DNA of 64,000 bases from Patiriisocius marinus (GTDB lineage Bacteria; Bacteroidota; Bacteroidia; Flavobacteriales; Flavobacteriaceae), in contig NZ_BKCG01000001.1 in NCBI RefSeq assembly GCF_008974325.1, positions 992,001-1,056,000 of the forward strand, in the 5' to 3' direction. Numbering within the stretch: position 1 is the stretch's first letter; each line of letters begins with the position of its first letter. Positions 44,168-54,236 of the stretch are shown piece after piece. The position numbers and the translations under genes were made by a program. The notes beneath the pieces were generated by a model. The model ran no database searches and was not told where the DNA came from. It worked only from the letters and a program-made list of their open reading frames with translations.

Positions 44168-45247
44168 TTAATTCAATAAAATTTTTAGTTTAGTTCCTTT
44201 GTCTACAGTGCTTTCAATAGTTATAGTGCCTCCAAGTGCTTCAATTTGATTTCGGGTCATAAACAACCCAATACCTACGGCATTTTTGTTATTATGAAAT
44301 GTTTGGTACATATTAAATATTTTGTTCCCATAAAGTTCAAGATTGACACCTATACCGTTGTCCTCAAATACTAGTAATTTATCTTCACCTTCAGTGTATG
44401 TGGTAATTTTGATTGTTGGGGTACGATCCGGATGAGCATATTTTATAGAGTTAGAAATAATATTTAAAAAAATACTATCCATATAAGCTGGTATATAGTC
44501 AATACTTTCTAGCGATGTAAAATCTGTAATAAACTCAGCTTTACTTGGTTTAATTACATCAGATAAAATGTTAATTGTATCGTTAAAAACTTCATTGAAA
44601 GATACGTCTTTAAGCTCACCACCTGTTTTAGAATTTACAGAAACAATTTCATTTAAGTGTGAAATAGTTGTATTTAAACTTTCTGAAATTTGCAGTAAAC
44701 CGTCCATAAGTTCTTTCTTTTCAGTTTCATCATCAACAGCATTTAAGAGGGTGAGTGAAAGTTGAAAATTACTACTGTGTGAACGTAAATTGTGAGAAAC
44801 TATGTGAGCGAAATTTAGTAATCTTGCGTTTTGAGATTGTAATAACTTTTGCTCTTTCTTTTTTTCGATCTCAACGAGTTTTTCTTTGTTGATGTCTCTA
44901 AAAACACCTTGAACTCCAATAATTTTATTGTCATTATTATAGATGGGTTTCCCAGCTGCTTTGACCCAGAATATTTCACCATTTGAGCGCTGCATTTTCA
45001 CGGTGGTTTCGAAAGGTATTCCTTCACTACAATCCATAAATGTTTTTATAGCTGTTTCCCTATGTTTAGGAGCGTATAAATCAATGAGCTTGTAAAGTGA
45101 TGGTTTGAAATCTTCGCTCAGGTTCAAGATTTTTCTTGCCTGTGGGTCTAGGTAACTTTCTTTATTTATAAAGTCAACCTTCCAACCACCTGACGCAGTT
45201 AATTCGGCAACTTCTCTATAATAAAAATCATTATTAGATAGATTCAA
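44168..45247 (-). CDS. PAS-domain sensor histidine kinase
   Basis: This 359-residue cytoplasmic kinase has a PAS/PAC domain (about 10-125, ending GVQGVFRDINKEK), a coiled linker and a HisKA-like helix with His152 (HIVSHNLRS). The HATPase domain has the N box NIISNSIKYAH and G boxes EDNGIG and GIGLFMTRN. No membrane segment is present, so it senses an intracellular cue, perhaps redox or a ligand bound by PAS. It is paired with a single-domain regulator. Confidence 0.92.
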   Translation of the reverse strand: MNLSNNDFYYREVAELTASGGWKVDFINKESYLDPQARKILNLSEDFKPSLYKLIDLYAPKHRETAIKTFMDCSEGIPFETTVKMQRSNGEIFWVKAAGKPIYNNDNKIIGVQGVFRDINKEKLVEIEKKKEQKLLQSQNARLLNFAHIVSHNLRSHSSNFQLSLTLLNAVDDETEKKELMDGLLQISESLNTTISHLNEIVSVNSKTGGELKDVSFNEVFNDTINILSDVIKPSKAEFITDFTSLESIDYIPAYMDSIFLNIISNSIKYAHPDRTPTIKITTYTEGEDKLLVFEDNGIGVNLELYGNKIFNMYQTFHNNKNAVGIGLFMTRNQIEALGGTITIESTVDKGTKLKILLN

Positions 45248-45413
45248 GAGTATACATTTTTAACTCAAAAGTCATTTGTAAAAGTGCTTTTGATATTTTA
45301 TAAAAACATAGCGTATTAACTTGGGGATAGAAATATATAATATTTTTAAGTAAAATACTATAACATTTAGAGTAAAGACCTTTATTAGCTAGTAAAAAGT
45401 TGGAATATCTAGA

Positions 45414-45977
45414 TTACGACGGTTTATAAATCTTTTTAGGGGTAATTACCATCGATAATGGGATGTCGTATATCCCACTTTGAATTTCATCTTCGGGTTC
45501 AAAGAAGGACACACCAATAAATTTACAAGTAGGATTACATTGCGCTAAAAATCTATCATAAAACCCTTTTCCGTAACCTATTCTATTTCCTTTTCTATCA
45601 TAGGCTAAAACAGGAACAAATACAACGTCAAAAATATTTGGATCTAGTTTAATACCATCTAATGGTTCTGGAATTCCATATTTTGAAATTTTAAACTTCG
45701 TATTTTCTTGAAGTAAAAAATGTTCTAAACTGGAATCTTCAAAGTTCGATTTTGAAACTCCAATAGTTTTATCTCTACCTTGAAGTATATGCAATAAATA
45801 GTTGGTGTCTACTTCAGCCTTGTCTTCAATAGTTAGGAATATATGATAATTTGTGTAATCCCATATATCTAAAGTTAAAGCAGTGTTCGCTATTTCAAGG
45901 CTCATTTCATCTATATCATTTGTTGATAAAGCTGCTCTAAGGTTTTTATATTTTTTGCGAAGTAATGCTTTGTCCAT
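45414..45977 (-). CDS. fau: 5-formyltetrahydrofolate cyclo-ligase
   Basis: This 187-residue enzyme uses ATP to convert 5-formyl-THF to 5,10-methenyl-THF. The family motif GYGKGFYDRFL is clear, and the N-terminal RKKYKNLRAAL supplies the usual basic residues. It is last in the minus-strand operon that starts with the RimK genes, 21 bases after the deacylase gene. Confidence 0.93.
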   Translation of the reverse strand: MDKALLRKKYKNLRAALSTNDIDEMSLEIANTALTLDIWDYTNYHIFLTIEDKAEVDTNYLLHILQGRDKTIGVSKSNFEDSSLEHFLLQENTKFKISKYGIPEPLDGIKLDPNIFDVVFVPVLAYDRKGNRIGYGKGFYDRFLAQCNPTCKFIGVSFFEPEDEIQSGIYDIPLSMVITPKKIYKPS

Positions 45978-45998
45978 TATTATGTAAAATATTTTAGG

Positions 45999-46961
45999 CT
46001 ATTTACTTTCAGTTGAAATATGAAAAATGGCATCACCTTGATTTACAATAGGAGCTTGATTTATATTTATAATATAACCATCGTTTGGAGCTAATACTTT
46101 AAAACGCATAGTTCCGTAAGGGTCAGTAATTGTAGCTAAAAACTCTCCCTTTACTACATGCTTATTACAGTCTATTTTAATATGAAGTAGTCCGCTTTTT
46201 TGAGCTCTAATCCATTTGCTATTGCTAATAACCACAGGTGTTCTATCAATAGGTACAACTTTGTAATCGTCTCTAAGCATCCCTAAATGATTTAACACAC
46301 GTGATACGCCATCAACACCTTCTTTGACAATATACTTATTGCTTTCTAAAGATTTACCTCCCTCAAAAAGGAGTACTTGTTTGCCCATTTTTTTACACGT
46401 ATTACGGTATGATTTACCAATGTTAGTAGCATATACAGTAAAAGGTGCGTTGAAAACTTGAGCTAATTTAAATAACTTTTCATCGCCTGGGGCAATTCTA
46501 ATTTGAGCAGCATTAAATCGCTGAGCTCCTCCTGTATGAAAATCTAAACAGTAGTCTGCGTGAGGTAAAATTTCTTTCACAAAATGATATGCAATTCTAC
46601 TTGCAAGAGACCCCGTTTTAGTTCCTGGGAATACTCTATTTAAATCGCGACCATCAGGAAATACGCGATCTTGATTTAAAAATCCAAAAATATTTAAAAT
46701 AGGAATACAGATTGTTGTACCTGTTTTTGGCTTGTTTATGTGTTTAGCAATTACTTGACGCACTATTTCAACACCATTAATTTCATCGCCATGAACTCCT
46801 GCAGTTAGTAGTACCGTAGGGCCATCAATTTCAGAACGATTAATAACAATTGGGATTTCTATTTTTGTTGCAGTATATAATTTAGCAAAACTAAAGTTTA
46901 GGGTTTTGGCTTCTCCTAAACCTATTCTTTCTCCTAAAATAATCATGTCCTTAGCCATCAC
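45999..46961 (-). CDS. M14-type succinylglutamate desuccinylase/aspartoacylase family deacylase
   Basis: This zinc hydrolase of about 320 residues carries the family's zinc-binding motifs: GVHGDEINGVEI (His and Glu) and CLDFHTGG with its histidine. A C-terminal beta domain follows, as in related AstE/AspA proteins. Such enzymes remove acyl groups from amino acids or cleave amide-linked residues. The operon with two RimK-type ligases and a protease suggests it removes or edits what the ligases add (inference). A second in-frame ATG lies three bases downstream of 46961. Confidence 0.85.
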   Translation of the reverse strand: MMAKDMIILGERIGLGEAKTLNFSFAKLYTATKIEIPIVINRSEIDGPTVLLTAGVHGDEINGVEIVRQVIAKHINKPKTGTTICIPILNIFGFLNQDRVFPDGRDLNRVFPGTKTGSLASRIAYHFVKEILPHADYCLDFHTGGAQRFNAAQIRIAPGDEKLFKLAQVFNAPFTVYATNIGKSYRNTCKKMGKQVLLFEGGKSLESNKYIVKEGVDGVSRVLNHLGMLRDDYKVVPIDRTPVVISNSKWIRAQKSGLLHIKIDCNKHVVKGEFLATITDPYGTMRFKVLAPNDGYIININQAPIVNQGDAIFHISTESK

Positions 46962-47013
46962 TTCTAATTTTAATATCTTTTTTCTTCTGAAATTTTAATA
47001 TTTCGGAAGAAAA

Positions 47014-47889
47014 CTAATCTGTATTTTTTTCAATATACTTAATAATTTTAGTAGCAATGTCTTTGCCAGTTGCAGCCTCAATTCCTTCAAGTCCTGGAGA
47101 GCTATTTACCTCAAGTATTAAAGGCCCTCTAGAAGATTGTAACATATCAACACCCGCAATACCTAATCCCATTGCTTTTGCTGCTTTTAGCGCTGCAATT
47201 TCTTCTTCATCACTTAATTGTATAACTTCTGCTGTTCCGCCACGGTGAAGATTACTTCTAAACTCACCTTCTTTTCCTTGACGTTTCATCGCTCCAACTA
47301 CGTGACCATCTACGATAAATGCTCTAATATCCGCACCACCAGCTTCTTTAATAAACTCTTGTACAATTACCCTTGCCTGAAGGTTGTTAAAAGCTTCGAT
47401 TACGGACTCGGCAGCTTTTTTGGTTTCGGCTAGGATAACGCCTATTCCTTGTGTTCCTTCTAATAATTTAATAATTACTGGAGCACCACCTGCTTGTTCT
47501 ACAATCTCCTTCACATTTTTTGAATAGTTTGTGAAAATGGTTTTTGGTAACCCTAAACCTGCACGAGATAATATTTGAAGACTTCTCAACTTATCTCTCG
47601 ATCTCACTAACGCCATCGACTCTGTCGTAGAGAAACAGCGCATCATTTCAAACTGGCGTACAACTGCTGTACCATAAAATGTAACACTTGCACCAATACG
47701 TGGTATTACTGCGTCTACATTTTCAATAGGTTTTCCTTTATAATAAACGCGTGGATTTTTCTTCTCAATAACAATATCACATTTCGTGTGATTAATTACT
47801 TCAATGTTGTGCCCACGTTTTTTAGCCGCTTCTATTAATCTTTTAGTAGAATATAAGTTTGCGTTTGCTGAAAGTATTTTAATGTTCAT
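47014..47889 (-). CDS. RimK family ATP-grasp ligase (first paralogue)
   Basis: This 291-residue ATP-grasp enzyme is related to RimK, which adds glutamates to the C-terminus of ribosomal protein S6. An N-terminal region ([20 protein letters not shown]), the ATP-binding loop [14 protein letters not shown] and the metal-binding C-terminal [21 protein letters not shown] are present. It overlaps the upstream protease gene by 11 bases. A closely similar second copy is encoded two genes upstream. Substrate unknown; S6 is the family precedent. Confidence 0.93.
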   Translation of the reverse strand: MNIKILSANANLYSTKRLIEAAKKRGHNIEVINHTKCDIVIEKKNPRVYYKGKPIENVDAVIPRIGASVTFYGTAVVRQFEMMRCFSTTESMALVRSRDKLRSLQILSRAGLGLPKTIFTNYSKNVKEIVEQAGGAPVIIKLLEGTQGIGVILAETKKAAESVIEAFNNLQARVIVQEFIKEAGGADIRAFIVDGHVVGAMKRQGKEGEFRSNLHRGGTAEVIQLSDEEEIAALKAAKAMGLGIAGVDMLQSSRGPLILEVNSSPGLEGIEAATGKDIATKIIKYIEKNTD

Positions 47890-48346
47890 TAGATTTTTTT
47901 TTAGGCACCGAAGTTTTTTTCAGCTTTTTAAGTTTTAGTTTTTGAGAGAGATTTGTTTTATTAATATCGACCATAAATTTCTTGGTCAGAAATTTTCTAC
48001 CTAAAAGTACGGGATATTTCATTTGTCCACGACTACTTAAGGTTAAATATATTGGGTGTGTTTTTCCAAACAGGATAATTTCTGTTTTAATTCTATAACG
48101 AGGTTCTGCTTGGCCATTACTGCTTTTCACCACTTTTACGTCATATTCATCAAATACAAACTCTTGAGTGTGATATGCTGGATGTTTTTCGTCAAGAAAA
48201 ATACACTTTAAAAAGCCGTCTTCGATAACAACGTTATCGCAATGTATGGTAGAGGTATATGCCCCTGTATCTACTTTAACATCAATGTCAAAGAGTTTTA
48301 GCAAAGGAAAATCTGCGGTGTCTATTCTGCCTATTTTTCGTTTCAA
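47879..48346 (-). CDS. Retropepsin-like RimB-type protease associated with RimK
   Basis: This 155-residue protein belongs to the family annotated as ATP-dependent zinc protease but shows the retropepsin-like aspartic motif DTGAYTS, and LLGRKF near its end. Members (RimB) travel with RimK and the M14-type deacylase, and are thought to process the modified chain. It overlaps the first RimK gene by 11 bases, so the two are translationally coupled. Confidence 0.88.
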   Translation of the reverse strand: MKRKIGRIDTADFPLLKLFDIDVKVDTGAYTSTIHCDNVVIEDGFLKCIFLDEKHPAYHTQEFVFDEYDVKVVKSSNGQAEPRYRIKTEIILFGKTHPIYLTLSSRGQMKYPVLLGRKFLTKKFMVDINKTNLSQKLKLKKLKKTSVPKKKSNEH

Positions 48347-48423
48347 ATGAGTATAATTTTAAGATGCTCGCAAGGTACTAAAAGCCGAAATATGAAAACA
48401 TTAAATTATATGATTAGCACAAA

Positions 48424-49296
48424 TTATTTTCTCAAACTTTCAAGGTATTTAATTATTTTTTTAGAAACATCAATTCCTGTAGTGGTCTCAATACCTTCAA
48501 GCCCTGGGGTAGAGTTTATTTCTAAAACTAACGGTCCTCTTTTTGATTGTAATATGTCAACACCGCATACTGTTAAATTCATTGCTTTAGCAGCGGCAAT
48601 AGCAACTGTTTTTTCTGCATCGCTAAGTGTCATATTTTGAGCATTTCCGCCGCGATGTAAATTAGATCTAAAATCGCCCTTTGCAGCTTGTCTTCTCATA
48701 GAAGCTACTACTTTACCATCAATAACAATTGCTCTAATATCTGCTCCTTTAGATTCGGCAATGTATTCCTGCATTACAAATTTTACTCGTGCTGTTTGGA
48801 GTGTTTCAACTGTAGAAAGTGCGTTTTTGTAGGATTCACAAAGTATTACACCTTGCCCATGGGTTCCTTCTAGAATTTTAATAATAACAGCCCCTTCACC
48901 AAAATCTTTCAGGAATGCATCTAAATAATAATGTCCTCCCAAAGTTGTTTTAGGAACAGGTATGCCAGATTTTGCTAAAATTTGAAAGCTTGTCCATTTA
49001 TCACGCGAATCTAAAATACCTCTCGATCCAGCAATAGTTGCTACTTTCATAGCTTCAAAATGTCTAACAATTGAAGTGCCATAATAAGTATTTGAAGCGC
49101 CAATACGAGGGATAATAGCATCAATATCATCTACTATTTCATCGTGATATTGCAATATAGGATATCCGTTTTCGATCATCACATTACAAAATGTGGGGTC
49201 AATAACTTCCATGTTGTGATTGAGCGCTTCTCCTGCTTTAATTAAACTTTGTGTAGAATATAAGTGCTCTCCACGCGATAGGACTGCGATGTTCAT
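48424..49296 (-). CDS. RimK family ATP-grasp ligase (second paralogue)
   Basis: This 290-residue protein is the first gene of the minus-strand RimK operon. It carries the same motifs as the downstream copy (IPRIGASNTYYGTSIVRHFE; LEGTHGQGVILCES; LQSKRGPLVLEINSTPG), but it is diverged enough to suggest a different acceptor or a division of labour rather than a recent duplication. It lies 77 bases upstream of the protease gene. Confidence 0.93.
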   Translation of the reverse strand: MNIAVLSRGEHLYSTQSLIKAGEALNHNMEVIDPTFCNVMIENGYPILQYHDEIVDDIDAIIPRIGASNTYYGTSIVRHFEAMKVATIAGSRGILDSRDKWTSFQILAKSGIPVPKTTLGGHYYLDAFLKDFGEGAVIIKILEGTHGQGVILCESYKNALSTVETLQTARVKFVMQEYIAESKGADIRAIVIDGKVVASMRRQAAKGDFRSNLHRGGNAQNMTLSDAEKTVAIAAAKAMNLTVCGVDILQSKRGPLVLEINSTPGLEGIETTTGIDVSKKIIKYLESLRK

Positions 49297-49381
49297 GTCT
49301 TAAAAACGGGTTTTTATTTTGTTTGTTTTCAAGAGCAATATACGTAATGAAATTGACTTTAAAATTGCGTAATTAGCACAA

Positions 49382-49417
49382 ATAAAACCTCTGCTTTTTC
49401 ATAACAATAGCAGAGGT
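49382..49417 (-). terminator. Terminator of the TonB receptor transcript
   Basis: The inverted repeat ACCTCTGCT (49387-49395) with AGCAGAGGT (49409-49417) forms a 9-bp stem. On the minus strand it is followed by TTTTATTT. It lies 41 bases after the receptor stop and separates it from the RimK operon. Confidence 0.75.
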
Positions 49418-49457
49418 CTATTTATTCTTAAAGTTTAATAATTTAGAAAATTTCAGT

Positions 49458-51680
49458 TTAAAAATTAACTGTTACTTTACCTCTTAAGAAAAAAGGCGTT
49501 CCTGGTGTAAAATGAATTTCCTCTATTGGTTCTGCTTCATTAAATAACCTGCTTTCTGTGGCGAACTGAGTTTCATTCCATTCAGTGTCAAATAAATTCT
49601 CGATAATTACACTAAACGTAAAGCGTTTGTATGTATAATTTACGTTTAAATCTGTAACGAAATATCCTTCTGCGACAATGCTATTATCCTCATTTGCAGC
49701 ACGGTCTTTTATATACTTGTAGTTAATGCCTCCAGAAAAAGCACCTAGGTTTTCAATGGATAATCCTCCCGTAGAAGTTAAGTCTGGTGCAAGTGGAATA
49801 TAATTTGCTCCGTTAGGTTCTTCGGTACTTCTTGCATAGGTATAGTTTATATCTCCAAAAATATACAACCAATCTAACGCTTCAAATCTAGCACCTAAAT
49901 CGATTCCCATTCTTCGAGTTTTTCCGCTTGGCTCAACAATTCCTGCATCGCCAACATATACAAACTCTTGTTCTAAAAATAAAGTCCATAAAGCGGTATT
50001 GAAAACAAGTTTATCTGTTGCTTTATAAATAGCTCCTAAATCTGCGCCATAAGCTGCTGGCAAAATATCTTCTCCTTCGTTTGCAACAACTACACGAGCA
50101 TCGTTAGAATGAAATCCTATTCCTGTTTTAGCAAAAAACTGAAATTGTGAATTAGGACTATAGGTTACGTTAAACTTAGGGCTTGCAAATATTTTAGATT
50201 CACTTTGGTTGTCATATTGTTCGGTGAGTTTATTTTCATAATCGAACTTGAAATAATCTAATCTTAATTGTGGTTCTAGCGTAAAGTTTCCTGTGCTGTA
50301 TTTGGTTTTAATAAACGCATAAGTGTTAATTTGGTTGACATTTCCATAGGCTAGGCGTTCTAGTAGTCGTTCTCTATTTTTCGTTCGAGATAATTGAATA
50401 TCGTTTACGTCATCATATCGAATTCCCACGCCAGCACTATATTTAAAATCGTTATTAAATAAAGCTGTGTCTTCGCTATAAACAGTATTAAAACCAAGAA
50501 TATTTCGGTCTTCAAATTGGCGTATTTGATCGCCATTTATTGGATCTTCAAGAAAAAAAGTAAAGTTTGAAAATAACTCAAAAGCATAATGCGAATAATA
50601 AGCACTACTTTCTAATTTAGAATTTGAGTCAAGCTTTTTATAATGAGTCACTAAAAAGTTACTACGGCTTGTGTTTCCTCCTTCAGTATCATCAATTGCT
50701 CCAAAACGGTCTATTAATCCTGAATCAATAGCTCGTTGAGGAATTTGCCCTGAGGCATCCCATTTACTTGTAAAATGTGAACCCATAAACGAAACAGTTT
50801 GATCTCCAGGAAGTGTATACGTGTATTTTCCCATTAGGTTAATTCGGTTAAAATTTTGTGGCGAATTATAGGGGCCATCAAAAGTAAATAAGGAACCTGC
50901 CACGTATGCATCTGCATTACTGGTATCGAGTAATTTGAATAGACCTACGGTACGGAGCGAATTGAAATCGCCAATTTCTTGAGATACAGCGCTATTTTTG
51001 AGTTGGCGTTTTGTTTTAAAACCTACAAATCCTGCAGTTGCAAAGTCTCCTTTGTCTGCATAATAAGGCCCTTTACCAAAGGTAATTTTATCTAGCGTTT
51101 CAGGAATTAAAAAGTGTAAGTCACTATATCCTTGACCGTGTGCGTGTGATACCATATTTACAGGTAAACCATCTACAGTTAAATTAATATCAGTACCGTG
51201 ATCAATATCAAATCCACGTAAAAAAATCTGTTCAGCCTTTCCGCCACCAGCGTGTTGTCCAATAATTAATCCAGGTACCTTTCGTAATATTTCCTGTGAG
51301 TTTTTTACGGGAGAATTTTCAAGATCTAGTTGAACAATACTATTTAGAGCATCTACTTGTGGGGTAATTACAATTTGATCTAGCGAGATAGGATTTGGTG
51401 ATAATACAATGACAAATTCATTATTAAAATCTGATGCTAACAATTGTTGGTTTACAGGTTTAAAACCTAAGGATGTAATGTTTAACACATCATTAAAGGA
51501 AGTGTTTTCAATGGTAAAATTTCCATTTGCATTAGTATGAGTGTGAGCACCGCTAGTAGTGTTGAAAATTGAGACATTTTCTAAGGGCACGTTTGATTGA
51601 GTTTGTATATTACCCTTTAATCGTTGGGCATGTAAATTTAAGGCACAGCAAGCTAGTACCCATAAGAGTTTGTGTTTCAT
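49458..51680 (-). CDS. TonB-dependent receptor, probably for metal uptake
   Basis: This 740-residue outer-membrane receptor has a signal peptide (ending NLHAQ), an N-terminal carboxypeptidase-regulatory-like domain (about 20-105), a plug (about 120-225, e.g. VPGLIIGQHAGGGKAEQIFLRGFDIDHGTD) and a 22-strand barrel ending in KVTVNF. The plug contains a His-rich stretch (NMVSHAHGQGYSD). It lies directly downstream of a strongly His-rich exported protein, which suggests zinc or copper as the substrate, by analogy with ZnuD; this is inference. Confidence 0.9.
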   Translation of the reverse strand: MKHKLLWVLACCALNLHAQRLKGNIQTQSNVPLENVSIFNTTSGAHTHTNANGNFTIENTSFNDVLNITSLGFKPVNQQLLASDFNNEFVIVLSPNPISLDQIVITPQVDALNSIVQLDLENSPVKNSQEILRKVPGLIIGQHAGGGKAEQIFLRGFDIDHGTDINLTVDGLPVNMVSHAHGQGYSDLHFLIPETLDKITFGKGPYYADKGDFATAGFVGFKTKRQLKNSAVSQEIGDFNSLRTVGLFKLLDTSNADAYVAGSLFTFDGPYNSPQNFNRINLMGKYTYTLPGDQTVSFMGSHFTSKWDASGQIPQRAIDSGLIDRFGAIDDTEGGNTSRSNFLVTHYKKLDSNSKLESSAYYSHYAFELFSNFTFFLEDPINGDQIRQFEDRNILGFNTVYSEDTALFNNDFKYSAGVGIRYDDVNDIQLSRTKNRERLLERLAYGNVNQINTYAFIKTKYSTGNFTLEPQLRLDYFKFDYENKLTEQYDNQSESKIFASPKFNVTYSPNSQFQFFAKTGIGFHSNDARVVVANEGEDILPAAYGADLGAIYKATDKLVFNTALWTLFLEQEFVYVGDAGIVEPSGKTRRMGIDLGARFEALDWLYIFGDINYTYARSTEEPNGANYIPLAPDLTSTGGLSIENLGAFSGGINYKYIKDRAANEDNSIVAEGYFVTDLNVNYTYKRFTFSVIIENLFDTEWNETQFATESRLFNEAEPIEEIHFTPGTPFFLRGKVTVNF

Positions 51681-51752
51681 AATTGAAAATTAGAGTGTTG
51701 TTATTTATTCAGAAATATTGAAGTACTTCTGAAATTTTAAAAACCGAAAAAA

Positions 51753-52202
51753 TTATGCAATCTCTTTTGGTGGTGGCGATGCAATAGCGGTAGATACTAT
51801 ATACTGCTTATTGACCCAGTAAAATTGAGTTCTGGATTTGACTTTATGGAATTTAGGCTCAAAAAATGCTAATTTAATAACGTGCTTGTCGAGTTCTGTG
51901 TTTAGGGAAGGATGTTGGTCATCTTCAATATCATTTGAAAATACCGTATTTAAAAATGATAGAAATTCGTGAGAATGAGTTTCGTGTTGCTGTGTGCTAT
52001 GAGAATGTGCGTGGTCTTCGTGATCTTTTTCAAGAAGATTGCTTATGTGCGAATGATGATTAGAAGTTTTAGAAAATGCGTGAGCAACCTTATGAAAACC
52101 TTCAGCGAGTGGTTGCTGTAATGGAGCAATAAAATAAATAGTCACAACGATTAATATCGCTGCAGACTTAAAAAATTTTACAAAAGGTAATGTTTGCTCC
52201 AA
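51753..52202 (-). CDS. His-rich membrane-anchored or exported protein
   Basis: This 149-residue protein has an N-terminal hydrophobic segment (about 11-32) and then a histidine-rich region (HHSHIS ... DHEDHAHSHSTQQHETHSHE, roughly 48-84) able to bind Zn, Cu or Ni. The C-terminal part holds KHVIKLAFFEPKFHKVKS. It is 72 bases upstream of the TonB receptor and probably its co-transcribed partner, perhaps a periplasmic metal sponge or relay. It has no counterpart I can name. Confidence 0.8.
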   Translation of the reverse strand: MEQTLPFVKFFKSAAILIVVTIYFIAPLQQPLAEGFHKVAHAFSKTSNHHSHISNLLEKDHEDHAHSHSTQQHETHSHEFLSFLNTVFSNDIEDDQHPSLNTELDKHVIKLAFFEPKFHKVKSRTQFYWVNKQYIVSTAIASPPPKEIA

Positions 52203-52323
52203 GTAATGTGCTTTAGATAAAAATACGTAATAAGCGAGGGGCGAGTTTTAAGGAATTAGCATTTTAACCCAATCTTAACAAAAATTCTCGTAGTCACATT
52301 TCCGAAGCCTCAAAAATTGCCGT

Positions 52324-52331
52324 TATCTTTA
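52324..52331 (+). promoter_or_regulatory. Possible -7 element for uvrC
   Basis: TATCTTTA matches TAnnTTTG in seven of eight bases and ends 4 bases before the uvrC ATG, so the transcript would be nearly leaderless. That is possible in Bacteroidota but unproven here. Confidence 0.35.
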
Positions 52332-52335
52332 CGCT

Positions 52336-54129
52336 ATGGCAGAAGCATCCATTCCATTACAAGTTTCTACACTTCCAGATTCGCCCGGGGTTTATCAATA
52401 CTATGATAAAGACGGGAAATTACTCTATGTAGGTAAAGCTAAAAACCTAAAAAAAAGGGTTACAAGTTACTTTACAAAACAACATGATAATGCACGTACA
52501 CGATTGATGGTACGTAAAATTGCTGATATTAAACATATTGTTGTAGCTACTGAAACAGATGCTTTATTATTAGAAAATAATCTCATAAAAAATTATCAGC
52601 CTAAGTACAATATCCTGCTTAAGGATGATAAAAGCTATCCTTGGATTTGTATAAAAAACGAACGCTTTCCTCGAATTTTCCCAACACGAAGGATGATTAA
52701 AGATGGAAGTGAATATTATGGTCCTTATACAAGTATGAAAACGGTTCATACACTATTAGATCTAATAAAAGGGTTGTATCAATTACGAACGTGTAACTAT
52801 GATTTGTCTCACGAAAAAATTAGAGACGGAAAGTATAAAGTGTGCTTAGAATATCATTTAGGAAACTGTGCTGGACCTTGTGAAGGATTGTATGATGAAG
52901 TACAGTACAACGAAAATATTGAAGCCATTAGAAATATTGTAAAAGGAAATTTTAAAGACTCATTAAATAGGTTTAAAGTGCAGATGAAAGAATATGCTGC
53001 CAACTTACATTTTGAAGATGCGCAGCGTATAAAGGAGAAAATTGACGTGCTTGAAAACTATCAAGTTAAATCTACAGTCGTAAATCCTAAAATTTCAAAT
53101 GTAGATGTCTTTAGTGTTATTAGTGACCCAGACTATGGGTATGTAAATTTCTTACAACTTAGTCACGGTGCAATTATTAGAAGTCATACACTCGAAATAA
53201 AGAAAAAACTAGACGAGACAGATGAGCAAATGCTAGAGTTGGCAATTGTTGAAATTAGGCAGCGTTTCAATTCGCAATCTAAAGAGTTATACGTTCCGTT
53301 TAGGGTGAATGTAGAAGAAGGGTTGATGATACATATTCCTAAATTAGGCGATAAAAAGAAGATTCTTGAACTTTCAATAAGAAATGCTAAATATTATAGA
53401 ATGGAGCGTTTTAAACAAGCGCGAATAGTAGACCCAGATAGACACGAAAACCGAATTATGGAGCAAATGAAAAAAGATTTGCGACTAAGTGTTGAGCCTC
53501 GACATATTGAATGTTTTGACAATAGTAATATTCAAGGAACAAACCCAGTAGCAGCATGCGTGGTTTTTAAAAATGGAAAGCCCAGTAAAAGAGATTATCG
53601 AAAATTTCATATTAAAACAGTAGAGGGACCTGATGATTTTGCTTCTATGGAAGAAGTGGTCTATAGACGTTATAAACGACTAAAAGAAGAAAATCAACCT
53701 TTACCACAACTAATTATTATTGATGGAGGAAAGGGGCAATTATCATCTTCATTAAAAGCTTTAGACGATTTAGGTTTGAGAGGAAAAATAGCAATTATAG
53801 GTATAGCTAAACGACTTGAGGAGTTGTTTTACCCAGATGATCCTATTCCATTATATTTAGATAAAAAAAGTGAAACACTTAAAATTATACAACAACTTCG
53901 AAATGAAGCTCACCGTTTTGGGATTACGTTTCATCGCCAGTTAAGAAGTAAGGAGGCATTAAATACATCGCTTGAAACAATTCCGGGAATTGGAGAAAAA
54001 ACAGTTTTGGAATTACTTAAAGTTTTTAAAAGCACCAAGCGCGTTGGGAAAGCAAGTTTTGAAGAGCTTGAAAAAGTTGTAGGAGCAAGCAGAGCAAAAA
54101 AAATTATTACGTATTTTCAAGATAATTAA
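52336..54129 (+). CDS. uvrC: Excinuclease ABC subunit C
   Basis: This 597-residue protein makes the two incisions of nucleotide excision repair. It has an N-terminal GIY-YIG endonuclease domain (PGVYQYYDKDGKLLYVGKAK), a cysteine-bearing region, a UVR motif (HFEDAQRIKEKIDVLENYQ), an RNase H-like C-terminal nuclease (ECFDNSNIQGTNPVAACVVF) and a helix-hairpin-helix end (ETIPGIGEKTVLELLKVF). Length and order are typical. Single-gene unit. Confidence 0.97.
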   Translation: MAEASIPLQVSTLPDSPGVYQYYDKDGKLLYVGKAKNLKKRVTSYFTKQHDNARTRLMVRKIADIKHIVVATETDALLLENNLIKNYQPKYNILLKDDKSYPWICIKNERFPRIFPTRRMIKDGSEYYGPYTSMKTVHTLLDLIKGLYQLRTCNYDLSHEKIRDGKYKVCLEYHLGNCAGPCEGLYDEVQYNENIEAIRNIVKGNFKDSLNRFKVQMKEYAANLHFEDAQRIKEKIDVLENYQVKSTVVNPKISNVDVFSVISDPDYGYVNFLQLSHGAIIRSHTLEIKKKLDETDEQMLELAIVEIRQRFNSQSKELYVPFRVNVEEGLMIHIPKLGDKKKILELSIRNAKYYRMERFKQARIVDPDRHENRIMEQMKKDLRLSVEPRHIECFDNSNIQGTNPVAACVVFKNGKPSKRDYRKFHIKTVEGPDDFASMEEVVYRRYKRLKEENQPLPQLIIIDGGKGQLSSSLKALDDLGLRGKIAIIGIAKRLEELFYPDDPIPLYLDKKSETLKIIQQLRNEAHRFGITFHRQLRSKEALNTSLETIPGIGEKTVLELLKVFKSTKRVGKASFEELEKVVGASRAKKIITYFQDN

Positions 54130-54236
54130 TACTAAGTGGATGTCTTTAGAGTTTGTTAATTGAACGTGCCATAAAGCAATGCTTAATAGTTCTTTTGTAT
54201 GTAAATAGATTATTTAACTAACTTTAAAACTCACCA

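Noticed and set aside
47057-47433. Plus-strand open frames inside the RimK and protease genes
   Set aside because: These are antisense shadows of well-supported minus-strand enzymes with recognised motifs.
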